A stretch of DNA of 64,000 nucleotides from Prescottella defluvii (GCA_029690005.1 CP121458.1:310001-374000), one strand, 5' to 3'; shown: positions 8,939 to 19,838, numbered from the stretch's first letter. A program made the numbers and translations. Notes: a model not told the origin generated them from the letters alone.

Positions 8939-9642
8939 TCACGTCGTGAACAGGCGGGCGGCGGCCCGCTCGTGCCGGCCCGACATGACATCGGCCATCG
9001 GCGCACAGCCGCCGAGATCGGCGAGGTCGCGCCCGACCGCATCGTCGGTCGCCTCCGCGATCACGGGGGCGGCCTCTCGCAGCAGCACCTGCGCCGTCAC
9101 GTGGTCCGCGAGGCGCAGCCGCAGTGCCGCACCGGCGAAACTGGCCGAGTACGCGAAGAGTTCGCTCGCGACGGCCCGCTCCACGCCGACGCCCGCCGCC
9201 GCGTACACGACACCGGCCGCAACCGGCTGACAGCCGGGTGCCCGACGCTCGGCGACCATCGCGGCGTACCGTTCGACGGCCTCCGTGCCGATCACCGTGG
9301 CCGCCACCTGCACCAGCTGTCGTCCCGTTCGGGTCGCGGCCGTGCGCAGTTCCCGGTTCAGTTTCGTTGCGTGCAAACGACGATCGGCGGCCGCAACGAG
9401 GTCCCAGTCCCCGACCGCGCACCGTGATGCGCGAGGGCCGACGCGGTGCCGTCGGCCGGTCCCACCGAGTGCCGGAGCAGGCCGTCGAGCAGGGCGGCGA
9501 GCGTCGACGCGTCCACCCGGCCGGCCTCGGCGTACCCCTCCAGCCCGTGCGAAAGGGTGTACAGCCCGCTGGGAAACGCCGAGTCCGCAAGCTGCAGACA
9601 CCCCAGCAGTTCGATCACCGGATCCCCGACCATGCCGCTCAC
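8939..9642 (-). CDS. ureF: Urease accessory protein UreF (one frameshift)
   Basis: A helical accessory protein bridging UreD and UreG. The family N-terminus LLQLADSAFPSG-type is present as LQLADSAFPSGLYTLSHGLE (about residues 16-35). The frame breaks at about 9427; with one extra G the text continues into AVGDWDLVAAADRRL and runs to a 234-residue protein. The ATG overlaps the ureC stop by 4 bases. Confidence 0.88.
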
Positions 9643-11361
9643 ACCACGTAGAAGAGCTGGGTCAGTGGAAGGGTGCGGGCCGGTTCGATCGTTGCCGGCT
9701 CGCCGTCGAGCGTCACACGATAGGTGTCGGGGTCGACTTCGATGTGCGGAAGGGCATTGTTGCGCACCATATCCTGCTTGGCCACCGATCGCGTATGGAA
9801 CACCGGCATTGCCTGACTACTCAGCCCCAGCCGCACCGGGACATCGGCGTCGATCGCCGCCTGGGACATGAATGTCAGCCGCGTCGCGGCGGCGGCCTTG
9901 CCCAGCGCACCGAACATCGGCCGGTAGTAGACGGGCTGCGGGGTCGTGATGGAGGCATTCGGATCCCCCATCCAGGACCAGCACACCATGCCGCCCTTGA
10001 CGACCAGGGAAGGCTTGGCGGCAAACGAATTGATCGGCCACAGCACGATATCGGCGATCTTCCCGGCTCTAGGGAGCCGATCTGCAAGGCCGTTCCGCTC
10101 GCCAGCGCCGGGTTGATCGTCATCTTCGCGAGATACCGGAGCACCCGGGCGTTGTCGTTGCGTTCGTCGTCCCGGCCAGCTTGCCGCGCTGGTCCTTGCA
10201 GTGATGTGCGGTCTGGAAGGCGCGAACCCAGCTCTCCCCCACCCGACCCATCGCCTGCGAATCCGACGAGAATATCGAGAGCACGCCCTCGTCGTGCAGC
10301 ACCGTCTCGGCGGCGATGGTCTCGGCGCGCACGCGGGAGTCCGCGAACGAGACGTCCTCCGGTATGCCGTGGCTGAGGTGATGGCACACCATCACCATGT
10401 CGAGCAGTTCGTCGACCGAGTTGATCGTGTAGGGCAGCGTCGGGTTCGTCGATGCGGGAAGCACATTCGGCTCGCCCGCGATCCGGATGATGTCCGGCGC
10501 GTGCCCGCCACCGGCGCCCTCGGTGTGGAAGGTGTGGATCGCCCGGCCGTCGATGGCCGAGAGCGTGTCCTCGTAGAACCCGGACTCGTTGAGGGTGTCA
10601 GTGTGCACGGCCACCTGGACGTCGTACATGTCGGCGACGCGCAGTGCCGCATCTATCGCCGCGGGGGTGGCACCCCAGTCCTCGTGCACTTTGAGCCCGC
10701 ACGCCCCCGCCTCGACTTGTTCCGAGAGTGCCTGCGGAAGAGAGCAATTTCCCTTTCCGAGCAGGCCGACGTTCACCGGCAGCTCGTCCACCGCGCGCAG
10801 CATCTGCCCGATGTTCCACGGCCCCGGAGTGCACGTGGTTCCCTTTGAGCCGTCCGCGGGGCCGGTACCGCCACCGATCAGGGTGGTGATCCCGTTCGAC
10901 AGCGCCTCCTCGACCTGCTGTGGGCAGATGAAGTGGATGTGGGTGTCCACGCCGCCCGCGGTTGCGATCAGGTGCTCCCCGGCGATCACGTCCGTCCCGG
11001 CTCCGATCACCAGACGCGGGTCGACGCCGTCCTGCGTGTGCGGATTCCCGGACTTGCCGATGCCGACGATTCTTCCGCTCTTGACCCCTATGTCCCCCTT
11101 GACGATCCCGACGACGGCATCGATCACGACGACGTTGGTGATGACCAGGTCGAGGGCGCCCTGCACGTCGTTCGTCGCCGGATCCTGCGCCATTCCGTCA
11201 CGAATCGACTTGCCGCCGCCGTACACGGCCTCGTCGCCGTAATACCCTTCGTTGCAGTCTTTTTCGACCTCGACCACCAGGTTCGTGTCGGCGAGCCGAA
11301 ATCGGTCCCCGACGGTCGGCCCGTAGAGTGCCGCATAAGTTTCGCGAGGCAGTCTCGTCAC
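9639..11361 (-). CDS. ureC: Urease alpha (catalytic) subunit UreC (two frameshifts)
   Basis: The nickel-dependent urea amidohydrolase subunit. The metal ligands are in [14 protein letters not shown]. The carbamylated lysine lies in [12 protein letters not shown]. The mobile flap with its Cys and His is [14 protein letters not shown]. The frame breaks at about 10166 (GCCGGGGAC expected, one G missing) and about 10062 (CCGGGGAAG expected). Repaired length is 574 residues, normal for UreC. It overlaps ureB and ureF by 4 bases each. Confidence 0.95.
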
Positions 11362-11776
11362 CGTGATTCACCCTCTCGTCCCGGGGGCTCCGGGTTCTCG
11401 GTGTGCTTCGCATCCTTGAAGTTGTGCTCGGCGGCCCGGCGCAGCGCCGCGAGTCTCGTGTCGGCGGCGGTGATCCCCCCGTTGACCAGGTTGCTGAACC
11501 CGACCATGCGCCCGTTCCCGCCGTACGTGCACAGCGGCACCTGGCGGGTGTCCCGGGTTCGAAGCGGACGGCGGTACCGGACGGGATGTCCAGGCGCATC
11601 CCGTAGGAGGCCGAACGATCGAACTCCAACGCCCGGTTCGCCTCGAAAAAGTGGTAGTGCGAGCCCACTTGGATCGGTCGGTCGCCGGTGTTGGCGACCG
11701 TGACGGTCGCCTTGCGCCGCCCCACGTTGATCTCGATCGGCTCGTCACCGCAGATGTACTCGACGCTCTGCACCAT
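11358..11776 (-). CDS. ureB: Urease beta subunit UreB (one frameshift)
   Basis: Structural subunit. [21 protein letters not shown] and [15 protein letters not shown] are diagnostic. The frame breaks at about 11556, where CCCGGGACACC lacks one G of GGGG. After repair it continues [10 protein letters not shown] and VGFSNLVNG. The 139-residue product carries a charged C-terminal extension of about 30 residues beyond the core. Confidence 0.92.
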
Positions 11777-11798
11777 CGGACTGCCCTCTCTCGCCCGG

Positions 11799-12101
11799 TC
11801 AGCCGACCGGATCGTGGCACGACACGAGCTTGGTTCCGTCGACGAACGTGGCCTCCACCTGGATCAACGCCATCATTTCGCGGACCCCGTCCATGACATC
11901 GTCCGTCGACACGACTTGCTTGCCCAACTCCATGCACTCGGCCACCGTCCGACCGTCGCGTGCCCCTTCGACGATGGCTTCGGACACGAGTGCCACGGCC
12001 TCCCCGTAGTTGAGTTTGAGGCCTCGTCCGCGACGTTTGCGTGCGAGGTCCGCGACCATGTGGATGTGCAGTTTGTCGATCTCTCGCGGGCTCAGATTCA
12101 C
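11799..12101 (-). CDS. ureA: Urease gamma subunit UreA
   Basis: Exactly 100 residues, the family length, starting [20 protein letters not shown] chose the GTG at 12099-12101 because GAAGGAG sits about 10 bases upstream and it matches the family N-terminus; an ATG 12 codons earlier is possible. Conserved blocks are [20 protein letters not shown] and VQVEATF-like [13 protein letters not shown]. It is the first enzyme gene of the operon, after the transporter. Confidence 0.95.
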   Translation of the reverse strand: MNLSPREIDKLHIHMVADLARKRRGRGLKLNYGEAVALVSEAIVEGARDGRTVAECMELGKQVVSTDDVMDGVREMMALIQVEATFVDGTKLVSCHDPVG

Positions 12102-12133
12102 GGTTACCCACTCCTTCGGCGTCGACGGTGAAT

Positions 12134-13180
12134 TCATTTGCGCTGCAATCGCGGCAGCGCCGGGATCGCGAGGAGGAAGACCATGGTGGTCAGCACGAAC
12201 GGCCAGGTGAGGGTGTGGCCGCCCATGGGCGCGAACACGTCGGTCAGCGCGCCGGTGACGCCGGTCGAGGCGGCTGCCCCGATCACCGCGTATGCCACGC
12301 TCCATCCGCTGACGGCGACGAACACGCCGGCGAGCGCCAGCGACACCAGCACGGCGTTGTAGCCGAGCAGACCGGCCCGCACCTCCGCGGCGGGTGAACC
12401 CAGCGCCCAGGCCGACGCGATGCCGACCGCGCTGCCGAGTGCGGCCGACAATGCCGCCCGACGACTGGCGACGAGGATCCCCGCCAGGAACAGCAGCCCC
12501 ACGTACCACTGAGGCATGAAGAAGATCTGCCCGAAGTCCGCGAAGAACGCCCGCCAGAGATCGCTCCAGTGCAGGGCGGTCGGACCCTCGGCGGAGGGCG
12601 CGAACATCGCGATGTCCCCGCGGCCGTGCCACAACCGTTCGAATTCGGGCGCCGAGATCGTCATGGCCGACGCGACCAGGCAGAACGGGAGGGTCAGCGT
12701 CGGCAGATCCCACGTGGCCAGCAGGGTGACGAGGGCCGACGTCACCACGGTGACGGCGAGCGCGCCGCCGACCGCGAACAGCCAACTCGACAGGTGACCC
12801 GGGCCGAGGAACACGACGGCGGCGAGCGCGACCAGGCAGCCGTTGAATCCCTCGAGCCCCGCCGTCACCCGGTCGGTCCGCACACCCCACACCGCGGCGG
12901 TGAGAGTAGCGACGGCGCTTCCGGCCAACCCCGCGACCCCGTACTGCCATCCGGCGGCAAACAGGGCCGCGGCGAAGAACACTCCGCACAGCGCACTCGG
13001 CATGAAGTCGACCTGCGCCAGACCGCGCAACACCGGCAGTACGAGACCGCCCGGGGAGAGGCGACCATCACGCGCGTCGTCGGTTGCGGTGCCGCCGTCG
13101 TCGGTCGACTCTTGTTCCCCGAAATCCGATTCATCGACGCCTCCGCGGCTCGTCGTGATCGGCCCGTGCCGAAACCTCAT
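12134..13180 (-). CDS. Urea transporter (UT family)
   Basis: About 348 residues with ten or so hydrophobic segments in two related halves. [16 protein letters not shown] and [16 protein letters not shown] are the paired half-repeat signatures of UT channels. [16 protein letters not shown] holds the conserved selectivity-filter Thr-Leu-Pro-Phe. It lies 32 bases upstream of ureA on the same strand, so uptake and hydrolysis are coupled. The N-terminal 45 residues are charged and probably cytosolic, or the true start is further in. Confidence 0.88.
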   Translation of the reverse strand: MRFRHGPITTSRGGVDESDFGEQESTDDGGTATDDARDGRLSPGGLVLPVLRGLAQVDFMPSALCGVFFAAALFAAGWQYGVAGLAGSAVATLTAAVWGVRTDRVTAGLEGFNGCLVALAAVVFLGPGHLSSWLFAVGGALAVTVVTSALVTLLATWDLPTLTLPFCLVASAMTISAPEFERLWHGRGDIAMFAPSAEGPTALHWSDLWRAFFADFGQIFFMPQWYVGLLFLAGILVASRRAALSAALGSAVGIASAWALGSPAAEVRAGLLGYNAVLVSLALAGVFVAVSGWSVAYAVIGAAASTGVTGALTDVFAPMGGHTLTWPFVLTTMVFLLAIPALPRLQRK

Positions 13181-13334
13181 GCCTCCTGGTCAACGATACG
13201 GTCGGCGGACAACGCGGCCAACAGCCGCAGCCTTTACTTCCCCCGCTGCGGTCGCAAGGTTGAGTGTGGTCCGCCTGAGCAGTGCGGACGAGTCCGAACC
13301 AGATTGCTGAAACCAGAGATTTGGAGGCTAGGAC

Positions 13335-15827
13335 ATGACCGAAGGTTGGGGTCGTATGGACAGTCCCTTCGATGACATTTTCGCAAGGTTCTTCGGATCG
13401 GGGTTGTCGTCCCAGCCCCCGGTCCAGCGCGTCGACCTCGGACGGCTCCTCAACGACGGCGCCCGACGCCTGATCGCCACCGCGCGCGACGCGGCCACCG
13501 AGTGGGGCAACTCCGAGATCACCCCTGAACACCTGCTCTACGCCGCGGCGCAGAACGATCCCACGCGCGGCGTGCTCAGCAGCATCAACCTGGATCCGGA
13601 CGAGTTGGCCTCGAAGATGGCCGAGCACCTGGACAAGCACGGCACCCGAAGACCGCCCCCGGATCCCCGAGCCTGAGCCCCGCCGCGAAGCTCGCGCTGC
13701 GGACCGCGCAGCAGCAGGCCAGCGAGTCCGGCAGCAGTTACATCGGCCCGGAGCACATCCTGATCGGCATCGCCGCCAACTCCGAGAGCCCCGCGGGCAA
13801 GGCCCTGTTGGGCGCCACCATCGAGGGCGAGAAGACTGCGGCCCCGCCCAGTTCCACGCCGACGCTCGACGAGTACGGCCGCGACCTCACTTCCGAGGCC
13901 CGCGCGGGCAACATCGATCCGGTCGTCGGCCGCGCCAACGAGGTCGAACAGACCATCGAGATCCTTTCGCGCCGCCGCAAGAACAACCCGGTCCTCATCG
14001 GTGATCCGGGTGTCGGCAAGACCGCGATCGTCGAGGGTCTCGCGCAGCGCATCGTCAACGGCGACGTCCCGTCGACGCTCACCGATCGCCGCGTCGTCGC
14101 GTTGGACGTCGGTTCGCTGGTCGCCGGCACCAAGTACCGCGGCGAGTTCGAGGAGCGGCTGACGAAGATCCTCGACGAGGTCAAGGCGCATTCCGACGAG
14201 CTCGTGCTGTTCATCGACGAACTGCACACCATTGTGGGTGCCGGCGCCGGCGGCGAGGGCGCGATGGACGCGGGCAACCTGCTCAAGCCGGCCCTCGCCC
14301 GTGGCGAGTTGCACGCGATCGGGGCGACCACGATCGACGAGTACCGCAAGCACATCGAGAAGGACGCCGCCCTCGAGCGCCGCTTCCAGCCGGTGCTGGT
14401 GGCCGAGCCGTCGGTCGACGACACCATCGAGATCCTGCGCGGTCTGGTCGACAGCTACGAGGCGCACCACCAGGTGCACTACACCGACGAGGCGCTCGTC
14501 GCTGCAGCCGAGCTCTCCGACCGGTACATCACCGACCGGTTCATGCCCGACAAGGCGATCGACCTCGTCGACCAGGCCGGCGCCCGGGTGCGGTTGCGCA
14601 CCCGCACCCCCGACGTCGACACCCGCACCGCGGAGGAGGAGCTCGCCCGGCTCAAGCGGGAGAAGGATTCCGCTGTCGGGCAGGAGGACTACGAGCGCGC
14701 CAACGATCTCAAGCGGCAGATCACCGAGGCGGAGGAGCGACTCGGAGAGACGGGCGAGGAGACCACGCCCGAGGTGACGGTCCTCGACATCGCCCATGTC
14801 GTGTCGCGTCAGACCGGAATCCCGGTGGCGGAGTTGACATCCGAGGAACGCGAACGGCTCATGAAGCTCGAGGACGTCCTGCACGCCCGTGTGATCGGCC
14901 AGGACGAGGCCGTCACCGCGGTCGCGGAGGCGGTGCGCCGGTCGCGGGCCGGACTGTCGGATCCGAACCGTCCCATCGGCTCGTTCATGTTCCTGGGACC
15001 GACCGGTGTCGGCAAGACGGAGACCGCGAAGGCGTTGGCGGAGGCCGTGTTCGGTGACGAGGACCGGATGATCCGTTTCGACATGAGCGAGTTCCAGGAG
15101 AAGCACACCGTGTCGCGGCTCGTCGGCGCCCCACCCGGCTACGTCGGCTACGAGGAGGCCGGACAGCTCACCGACAAGGTGCGACGCCAGCCGTACTCGG
15201 CGGCGCTGTTCGACGAGGTCGAGAAGGCGCACCCGGACGTGTTCAACGTGCTGCTGCAGCTTCTCGACGACGGCCGCGTCACCGACGCGCAGGGCCGCAC
15301 CGTCGACTTCAAGAACACGATCGTGATCCTCACCAGCAACATCGGTTCCGACCTGATCCTCGGCACCCAGGCCGAGGACATCGACGAGCTGGTACCGACG
15401 CTGATGGAGCGGCTGCGGGCGCACTTCCGGCCCGAGTTCCTCAACCGCATCGACGAGACGATCGTGTTCCACCGGCTCGACCAGACGGAGCTGCGGCAGA
15501 TCATCGAGCTCATCCTCGACGGCACCCGCCGCCAGTTGCACGCCCAGCACGTCGAGCTGGACATCACCGAGGAGGCCGTCGACTGGCTCGCCGAGAAGGG
15601 CTACCAGCCGGAGTTCGGCGCACGCCCGCTGCGCCGCACCGTCCAGAAGGAGCTCGACAACCGGCTCGCCGGGCTGCTGCTGTCGGGCGAGCTTCGAGCC
15701 CGACGACATCGTCCGGGTGTCGGCGAACGGCGGCCTCGAGCTCGGCGTCGTGCACCGAAACGGCGCGGAGGGCTCGCTCCCGAGCGCGCCGGACAAGTCG
15801 GAGGCCACCGCGTCACCGGAGTCGTGA
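13335..15827 (+). CDS. Clp/Hsp100 AAA+ unfoldase, ClpB/ClpC-like (two frameshifts)
   Basis: About 830 residues after repair. An extension of about 35 residues ([13 protein letters not shown]) precedes a Clp N-domain. The first ATPase has GDPGVGKT and VLFIDELHT; the second has [10 protein letters not shown] and [10 protein letters not shown]. The linker between them is short, as in ClpC. The segment between TSNIGSDLI and [10 protein letters not shown] lacks the V/L/I-G-F loop that docks ClpP, so it may act without ClpP, as ClpB does. The frame loses one base at about 13650 and is shifted again at about 15690; the restored stop is 15825-15827. It is divergent from the urea operon. Confidence 0.85.
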
Positions 15828-15834
15828 CGGCGAC

Positions 15835-16722
15835 TCACGCGAGGTCCTTCTCGAACCAGTGGGTGGCGTAGGCGTTGTTGTTGTAGGGCGGAATGCGCCG
15901 GTAGCCGGACCGCTCGTAGAGCGCGATGGCCTGCGTGAGCGCGGCGTTGGTGTCGAGACGCACCAGGCGAGCGCCGCGGTCGACCGCGCGAGCCTCGAGG
16001 TCGTCGAGCAGTCGGCGTGCGAGACCGAGACCGCGCGCATCCGGCGACACCCACATGCGTTTGATCTCCGCGACGCCCTCGTGCAGTTTGACGGCGCCGC
16101 AGCCGATCGGAGTGCCACGCAGGTCCGCGATCAGGACGGCGCCGTTGGGCGCGCGCAGTTCGTCGCCGTCGGCGGGCGTGCTCGCGGCCGGGTCGAAACC
16201 CAGATCGAGTCGCTCGTCGAGTTCGTCGAAGTAGCGGCCGAAGCAGAATCGGACCGCCTCCGAGTCGGGGTCGGCCACGGTGATGCCGACGGCGGCGGCA
16301 TCGAGCAGGCGCGTCACGGCACCCATCGCGGCGAGCAGTTCGCCGCGCTGACGGTCCGGCAGCGCGCAGAGGATCCGCTCCGCCCGGTCCTGCGACGCCT
16401 TCTCCAAAGCGTCGTACTCGGCGCGGCCGGCAGCGGTGAGCGTCACCACCCGCCCGCGACCGTCATCCGGGTCGGACTCGATCCGCAGGACCCCGGCGTC
16501 GGCGAGAGCAGCGAGCAGGCGACTGGCGTAGCCGGAATCGAGGTCGAATCTCGCGCGCAGATCGCGCACCCGGACGGTGTCGTGGCCGACCTCCCAGAGG
16601 ATCCGGGCCTGCGAGTACGGGCGCGGCAAATTCAGATAGCGATCGTGCAGGACGCCCAACTGCTCGGTGATGCCCATATTGAACGAACGCAGTGCCGCGG
16701 TGTCCTTCGTTAGGTCGCTCAT
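15835..16722 (-). CDS. MarR-type regulator fused to a GNAT N-acetyltransferase
   Basis: 295 residues. Residues 1-145 form a MarR winged helix ([20 protein letters not shown] as the recognition region, [13 protein letters not shown] as the wing). Residues about 150-295 are a GNAT domain with the acetyl-CoA loop [14 protein letters not shown] and [19 protein letters not shown]. The architecture is known in actinobacteria, but the substrate and ligand are unknown. A palindrome overlaps the leader just before the start, consistent with autorepression. It is convergent with the Clp gene. Confidence 0.92.
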   Translation of the reverse strand: MSDLTKDTAALRSFNMGITEQLGVLHDRYLNLPRPYSQARILWEVGHDTVRVRDLRARFDLDSGYASRLLAALADAGVLRIESDPDDGRGRVVTLTAAGRAEYDALEKASQDRAERILCALPDRQRGELLAAMGAVTRLLDAAAVGITVADPDSEAVRFCFGRYFDELDERLDLGFDPAASTPADGDELRAPNGAVLIADLRGTPIGCGAVKLHEGVAEIKRMWVSPDARGLGLARRLLDDLEARAVDRGARLVRLDTNAALTQAIALYERSGYRRIPPYNNNAYATHWFEKDLA

Positions 16723-16726
16723 TTAC

Positions 16727-16740
16727 CTGACTTTAGTCAG
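16727..16740. promoter_or_regulatory. Palindrome CTGACT-TT-AGTCAG, likely MarR-GNAT operator
   Basis: Perfect 6-base arms with a 2-base spacer, 5 bases upstream of the MarR-GNAT start codon. It lies in the AT-rich intergenic gap shared with the divergent methyltransferase gene. The size and position are typical of MarR-family sites. Confidence 0.6.
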
Positions 16741-16858
16741 ATAAAATCTTCTCCGCCCACCCCTCAGGGACGCCGACCGGGGCGGCAGGCGGTGTGCGCG
16801 AAGTCGTCGGAGATCTCGAGTAACGTGCTCCTGGTATTTGTGCGTGAGGAAGGGTGCT

Positions 16859-18020
16859 GTGACGTCGACCGGGAACATGGTGGGGCTGTTCGCCGGCATC
16901 GGCGGGGTCGAGTTGGGCCTGCGCAGCCACGGCTGGGAGACCGAGCTCCTGTGTGAGATCGACCCGGGCGCGCAGCAGGTGCTGCGGACCCGGTTCGCGG
17001 GCGTCGAGCTGCACGGGGACGTCACCCGGCTGCGGTCGCTGCCCCAGCGCACCGAGCTGGTCGCGGCCGGATTCCCGTGCCAGGACCTGTCCCAGGCCGG
17101 TCGCACGGCCGGTATCACCGGCGCCCGCTCGGGCCTGGTCGACGAGGTGTTCCGGCTGGTCAAGCGTAAGAAGGGGCCGCGCTGGCTGCTGATCGAGAAC
17201 GTCCCGTTCATGCTGCAGCTCAGCCGCGGCGCCGCGATGCGGCACATCACCGACGCGCTCGAGGACCTCGGCTACACGTGGGCGTACCGGGTGGTGGACG
17301 CGCGCGCGTTCGGCCTGCCGCAGCGGCGCCAGCGCGTGCTGATGCTCGCGTCGCGCACCGACGATCCTCGCGAGGTGCTGTTCGGGCAGGACGCCGGTGT
17401 CCCCGAGGATGGCGACCCCTCGCAGTACCCGTGCGGCTTCTACTGGACCGAGGGCATCCGCGGGCTCGGCTGGGCCGTCAACGCGGTGCCCACGCTCAAG
17501 GGCGGCTCCACGGTCGGCATCGCGTCGCCGCCGGCGGTGCGGTTGCCGTCGGGCGAGATCGTCACCCCGGGCCTGATCGATGCCGAGCGCCTCCAGGGCT
17601 TCGACCCGACTGGACGGCCCCCGCCACCGAGGTCAAGGGCATCCGCAATGGTCACCGCTGGCGTCTGGTCGGCAACGCCGTGAGCGTGCGGATGGCGGAA
17701 TGGGTGGGCGGACGCCTCGACGACCGGATCGCCTACAGCCCCGACCACGAGACGCCGCTGAAGCCGGGCGACGCCTGGCCCAGCGCCGCGTGGGGACGCG
17801 ACCGGCAGGCGTTCCGGTGCACGAGTCGCACTGGCCGGTTCACCACCCGTACGAGGACCTCAGTGGGTTCCTCGAGCACTCGCAGCTGCTGTCGGCCCGC
17901 GCCACCGCCGGGTTCCTCAAGCGGGCCCGTACCGGAAGCCTGCGCTTCGTGCCCGGCTTCCTCGACGACGTCGAGAGCCACCTCGACCGCATGGGCGGCT
18001 ACCCGGAAGCGGTGGCCTGA
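16859..18020 (+). CDS. DNA (cytosine-5) methyltransferase, Dcm-like (two frameshifts)
   Basis: Motif I is GLFAGIGGVELGL, motif IV GFPCQDLSQAG with the catalytic Cys, motif VI LIENVPFML, motif VIII QRRQRVLML, and motif X WRLVGNAVSV. Motifs I-VIII are in one frame. Motif X lies beyond a lost G at about 17609 (GACCCGGACTGG expected). A second lost G at about 17816 (CGGGTGCAC expected) leads to the end. The repaired protein is 387 residues, with a C-terminal extension of about 100 residues after motif X. GTG 16859 is chosen for the GAGGAAGG upstream. vsr follows in 22 bases; no restriction endonuclease is adjacent. Confidence 0.9.
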
Positions 18021-18042
18021 GACCGGTGCGAGGATGGTGGCG

Positions 18043-18450
18043 ATGCCGTCCACCGATCCCCTGACCAGCGCCCGGATGCGGGCGCAGCGCCGACGCGACA
18101 CCGCTCCGGAGGTGGCGCTGCGCCGCGAACTACACCGGCGCGGGGCCCGGTTCTTCGTCGACCGCGCGCCGCTGCCCGGGCTGCGCCGCCGGGCCGATCT
18201 GGTGTTTCCACGCAAACATGTCGCGGTGTACGTCGACGGCTGCTTCTGGCACAGCTGCCCGCAGCACGCGACGTTCCCGAAGAACAACGCGCAGTGGTGG
18301 GCGGACAAGTTGGCCGCCAACGTCGTTCGCGACCGCGACACCGACGCCCGACTCGAGGCGGCGGGCTGGCACGTGGTGCGGGTGTGGGAGCACGAGGACC
18401 CTACGGAAGCGGCGGATCGGGTGCAGGCGGCGCTGTCCGTTCCTCACTGA
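18043..18450 (+). CDS. vsr: Very short patch repair endonuclease Vsr
   Basis: A 135-residue nickase that cuts at T:G mismatches left by deamination of 5-methylcytosine. The N-terminal MRAQRRRDTAPEVALRREL is typical. The catalytic segment VAVYVDGCFWHSCPQH (about 65-80) carries the metal-binding Asp and zinc-site Cys/His. The C-terminal WWADKLAANVVRD and VVRVWEHE are also family hallmarks. It directly follows the cytosine methyltransferase whose damage it repairs. An ATG three codons upstream is an alternative start. The last 7 bases overlap the opposite-strand gene. Confidence 0.95.
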   Translation: MPSTDPLTSARMRAQRRRDTAPEVALRRELHRRGARFFVDRAPLPGLRRRADLVFPRKHVAVYVDGCFWHSCPQHATFPKNNAQWWADKLAANVVRDRDTDARLEAAGWHVVRVWEHEDPTEAADRVQAALSVPH

Positions 18451-19721
18451 AGCGCAGCAAGCAGCGCCGTGAGAGTCTGCGTCTCGGTCGCGGCATCGGG
18501 TTTACCGGCGCGCACCGACTTCAGGACGCTGTCGATCCGACCGTCGACGACATGCCAGGTGGTTTCGTCCAGCGGACGCAGCGTCGACTCGTCGTCGTCC
18601 CACGCGGTTTCGAGGTCCTTGGCTCGGGCTCGCGCTCCGGCCTGGTCGCCGGCCTGCACGCTCGTGAGCGTGTCCTGTGTGATCGTGCGGAACTTCGCGG
18701 TCTCTGCCGGCCCGAAGTGCGCGGCCGCCTCACCGGCGGTGAGTGTGGTGGTCACCGGTGCCGCGCCGTCTTCTTCTTCGCTCGCAGCGGTTGCGTGGGG
18801 CTGCCCGGCGGCCCACACGAGCAGGGCTCCCGTGGCGACGGCGACGACGGCGTAGTACCCGAGCATGATCCGCTCGCGGCCCGGACGCGGGGTCACGGCC
18901 GGCACGTGGGTTCGGTCGCGCTCTTCGATCACGTCACCGCGGGTGCGCGTGAGGTACACGACCGTAGCGAGGATCGCGGCCAGGAAGATCGCGCTCGTGA
19001 GGGCGGTTCCCAAGCCGAGACCGTGCTCGGTCGACGGGGAGGCGAACCAGTCGCCGAGGTTGGCACCCAGCGGCCGGGTCAGGATGTACGCGAGCCAGAA
19101 GGAGAGCACCGCGTTCGCGCCCAGCCGCCAGCCGATGACGACCAGGACGATCAGACCGGCCGGCAGGAGCACCGAGGTGCCAGGTCCCCAGCCGGTGAGT
19201 TCGAGCGTCCAGTCGCCCGCAGCTGTCCCCAGGGCGAAGGTGACCAGCACTGCGAGCCAATAGAACAACTCTCTCGGCCTCGTGACGATGCTGTGGATCG
19301 ACAGTGTCCTCTCACGCGCGAACCACACGCCGAAGACCACGGCCAGGGCCGCCGCGAAGGCGCTCGTGCTCACTGCGAGCGGAACGCCCCAACTGTCCGT
19401 GAGGATGTCGGTGTAGAGCGTGCCGGTCACGCTGAGCACGACGACCGTCAACCAGTAGACGAACGGCACGTAGCGGTCGAGGCGCAATTGGCAGCCCAGG
19501 ACCGCGGCAAGGACAACCGTGAAGATGAGCGCTGTCGCGTTCAGGCCGACGCCCAACGTCATGTTGATCCAGTCGGCAAAGCTCTCGCCGACCGTCGTGC
19601 ACAGGATCTTGATGACCCAGAACCACACCGTGATCTCGGGCACTTTGTTCAGCAGCACTCCGCGGGTCGTGACCGCCTCGGATCTCGTCGTCTCGCTCAC
19701 AACGCCCGACCGTAGAGACAC
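18444..19721 (-). CDS. DUF347/COG4705 membrane protein
   Basis: 425 residues. The first 300 contain about ten membrane segments in repeated units starting with patterns such as KVPEITVWFWVIKIL and ELFYWLAVLVTFALGTAAGD, the latter being the DUF347 signature. The last 100 residues, after a final anchor, are soluble and rich in Ala/Glu/Asp. The family is proposed to be involved in metal or envelope homeostasis; nothing here is specific. Convergent with vsr. Confidence 0.82.
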   Translation of the reverse strand: MSLRSGVVSETTRSEAVTTRGVLLNKVPEITVWFWVIKILCTTVGESFADWINMTLGVGLNATALIFTVVLAAVLGCQLRLDRYVPFVYWLTVVVLSVTGTLYTDILTDSWGVPLAVSTSAFAAALAVVFGVWFARERTLSIHSIVTRPRELFYWLAVLVTFALGTAAGDWTLELTGWGPGTSVLLPAGLIVLVVIGWRLGANAVLSFWLAYILTRPLGANLGDWFASPSTEHGLGLGTALTSAIFLAAILATVVYLTRTRGDVIEERDRTHVPAVTPRPGRERIMLGYYAVVAVATGALLVWAAGQPHATAASEEEDGAAPVTTTLTAGEAAAHFGPAETAKFRTITQDTLTSVQAGDQAGARARAKDLETAWDDDESTLRPLDETTWHVVDGRIDSVLKSVRAGKPDAATETQTLTALLAALQ

Positions 19722-19838
19722 GCAGCTGAACCCACGCTGAGGACGAAATGTCGGCAGGTGGGGCTGGGCCGTCGTCGGAACGTCTCGAATCGGCTGAGAT
19801 GCGCGCGGCCGCGACTCGAGTTTCCTAGGCTCGTGCGC

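Noticed and set aside
13538-16054. Minus-strand open frame of about 838 codons
   Set aside because: It is the mirror of the Clp gene (regular Val/Leu/Asp/Gly/Arg pattern) and shows no family signature. The Clp motifs on the plus strand are unambiguous.
18294-19715. Plus-strand open frame of about 473 codons
   Set aside because: Antisense of the DUF347 membrane protein; the membrane-segment pattern on the minus strand is convincing.
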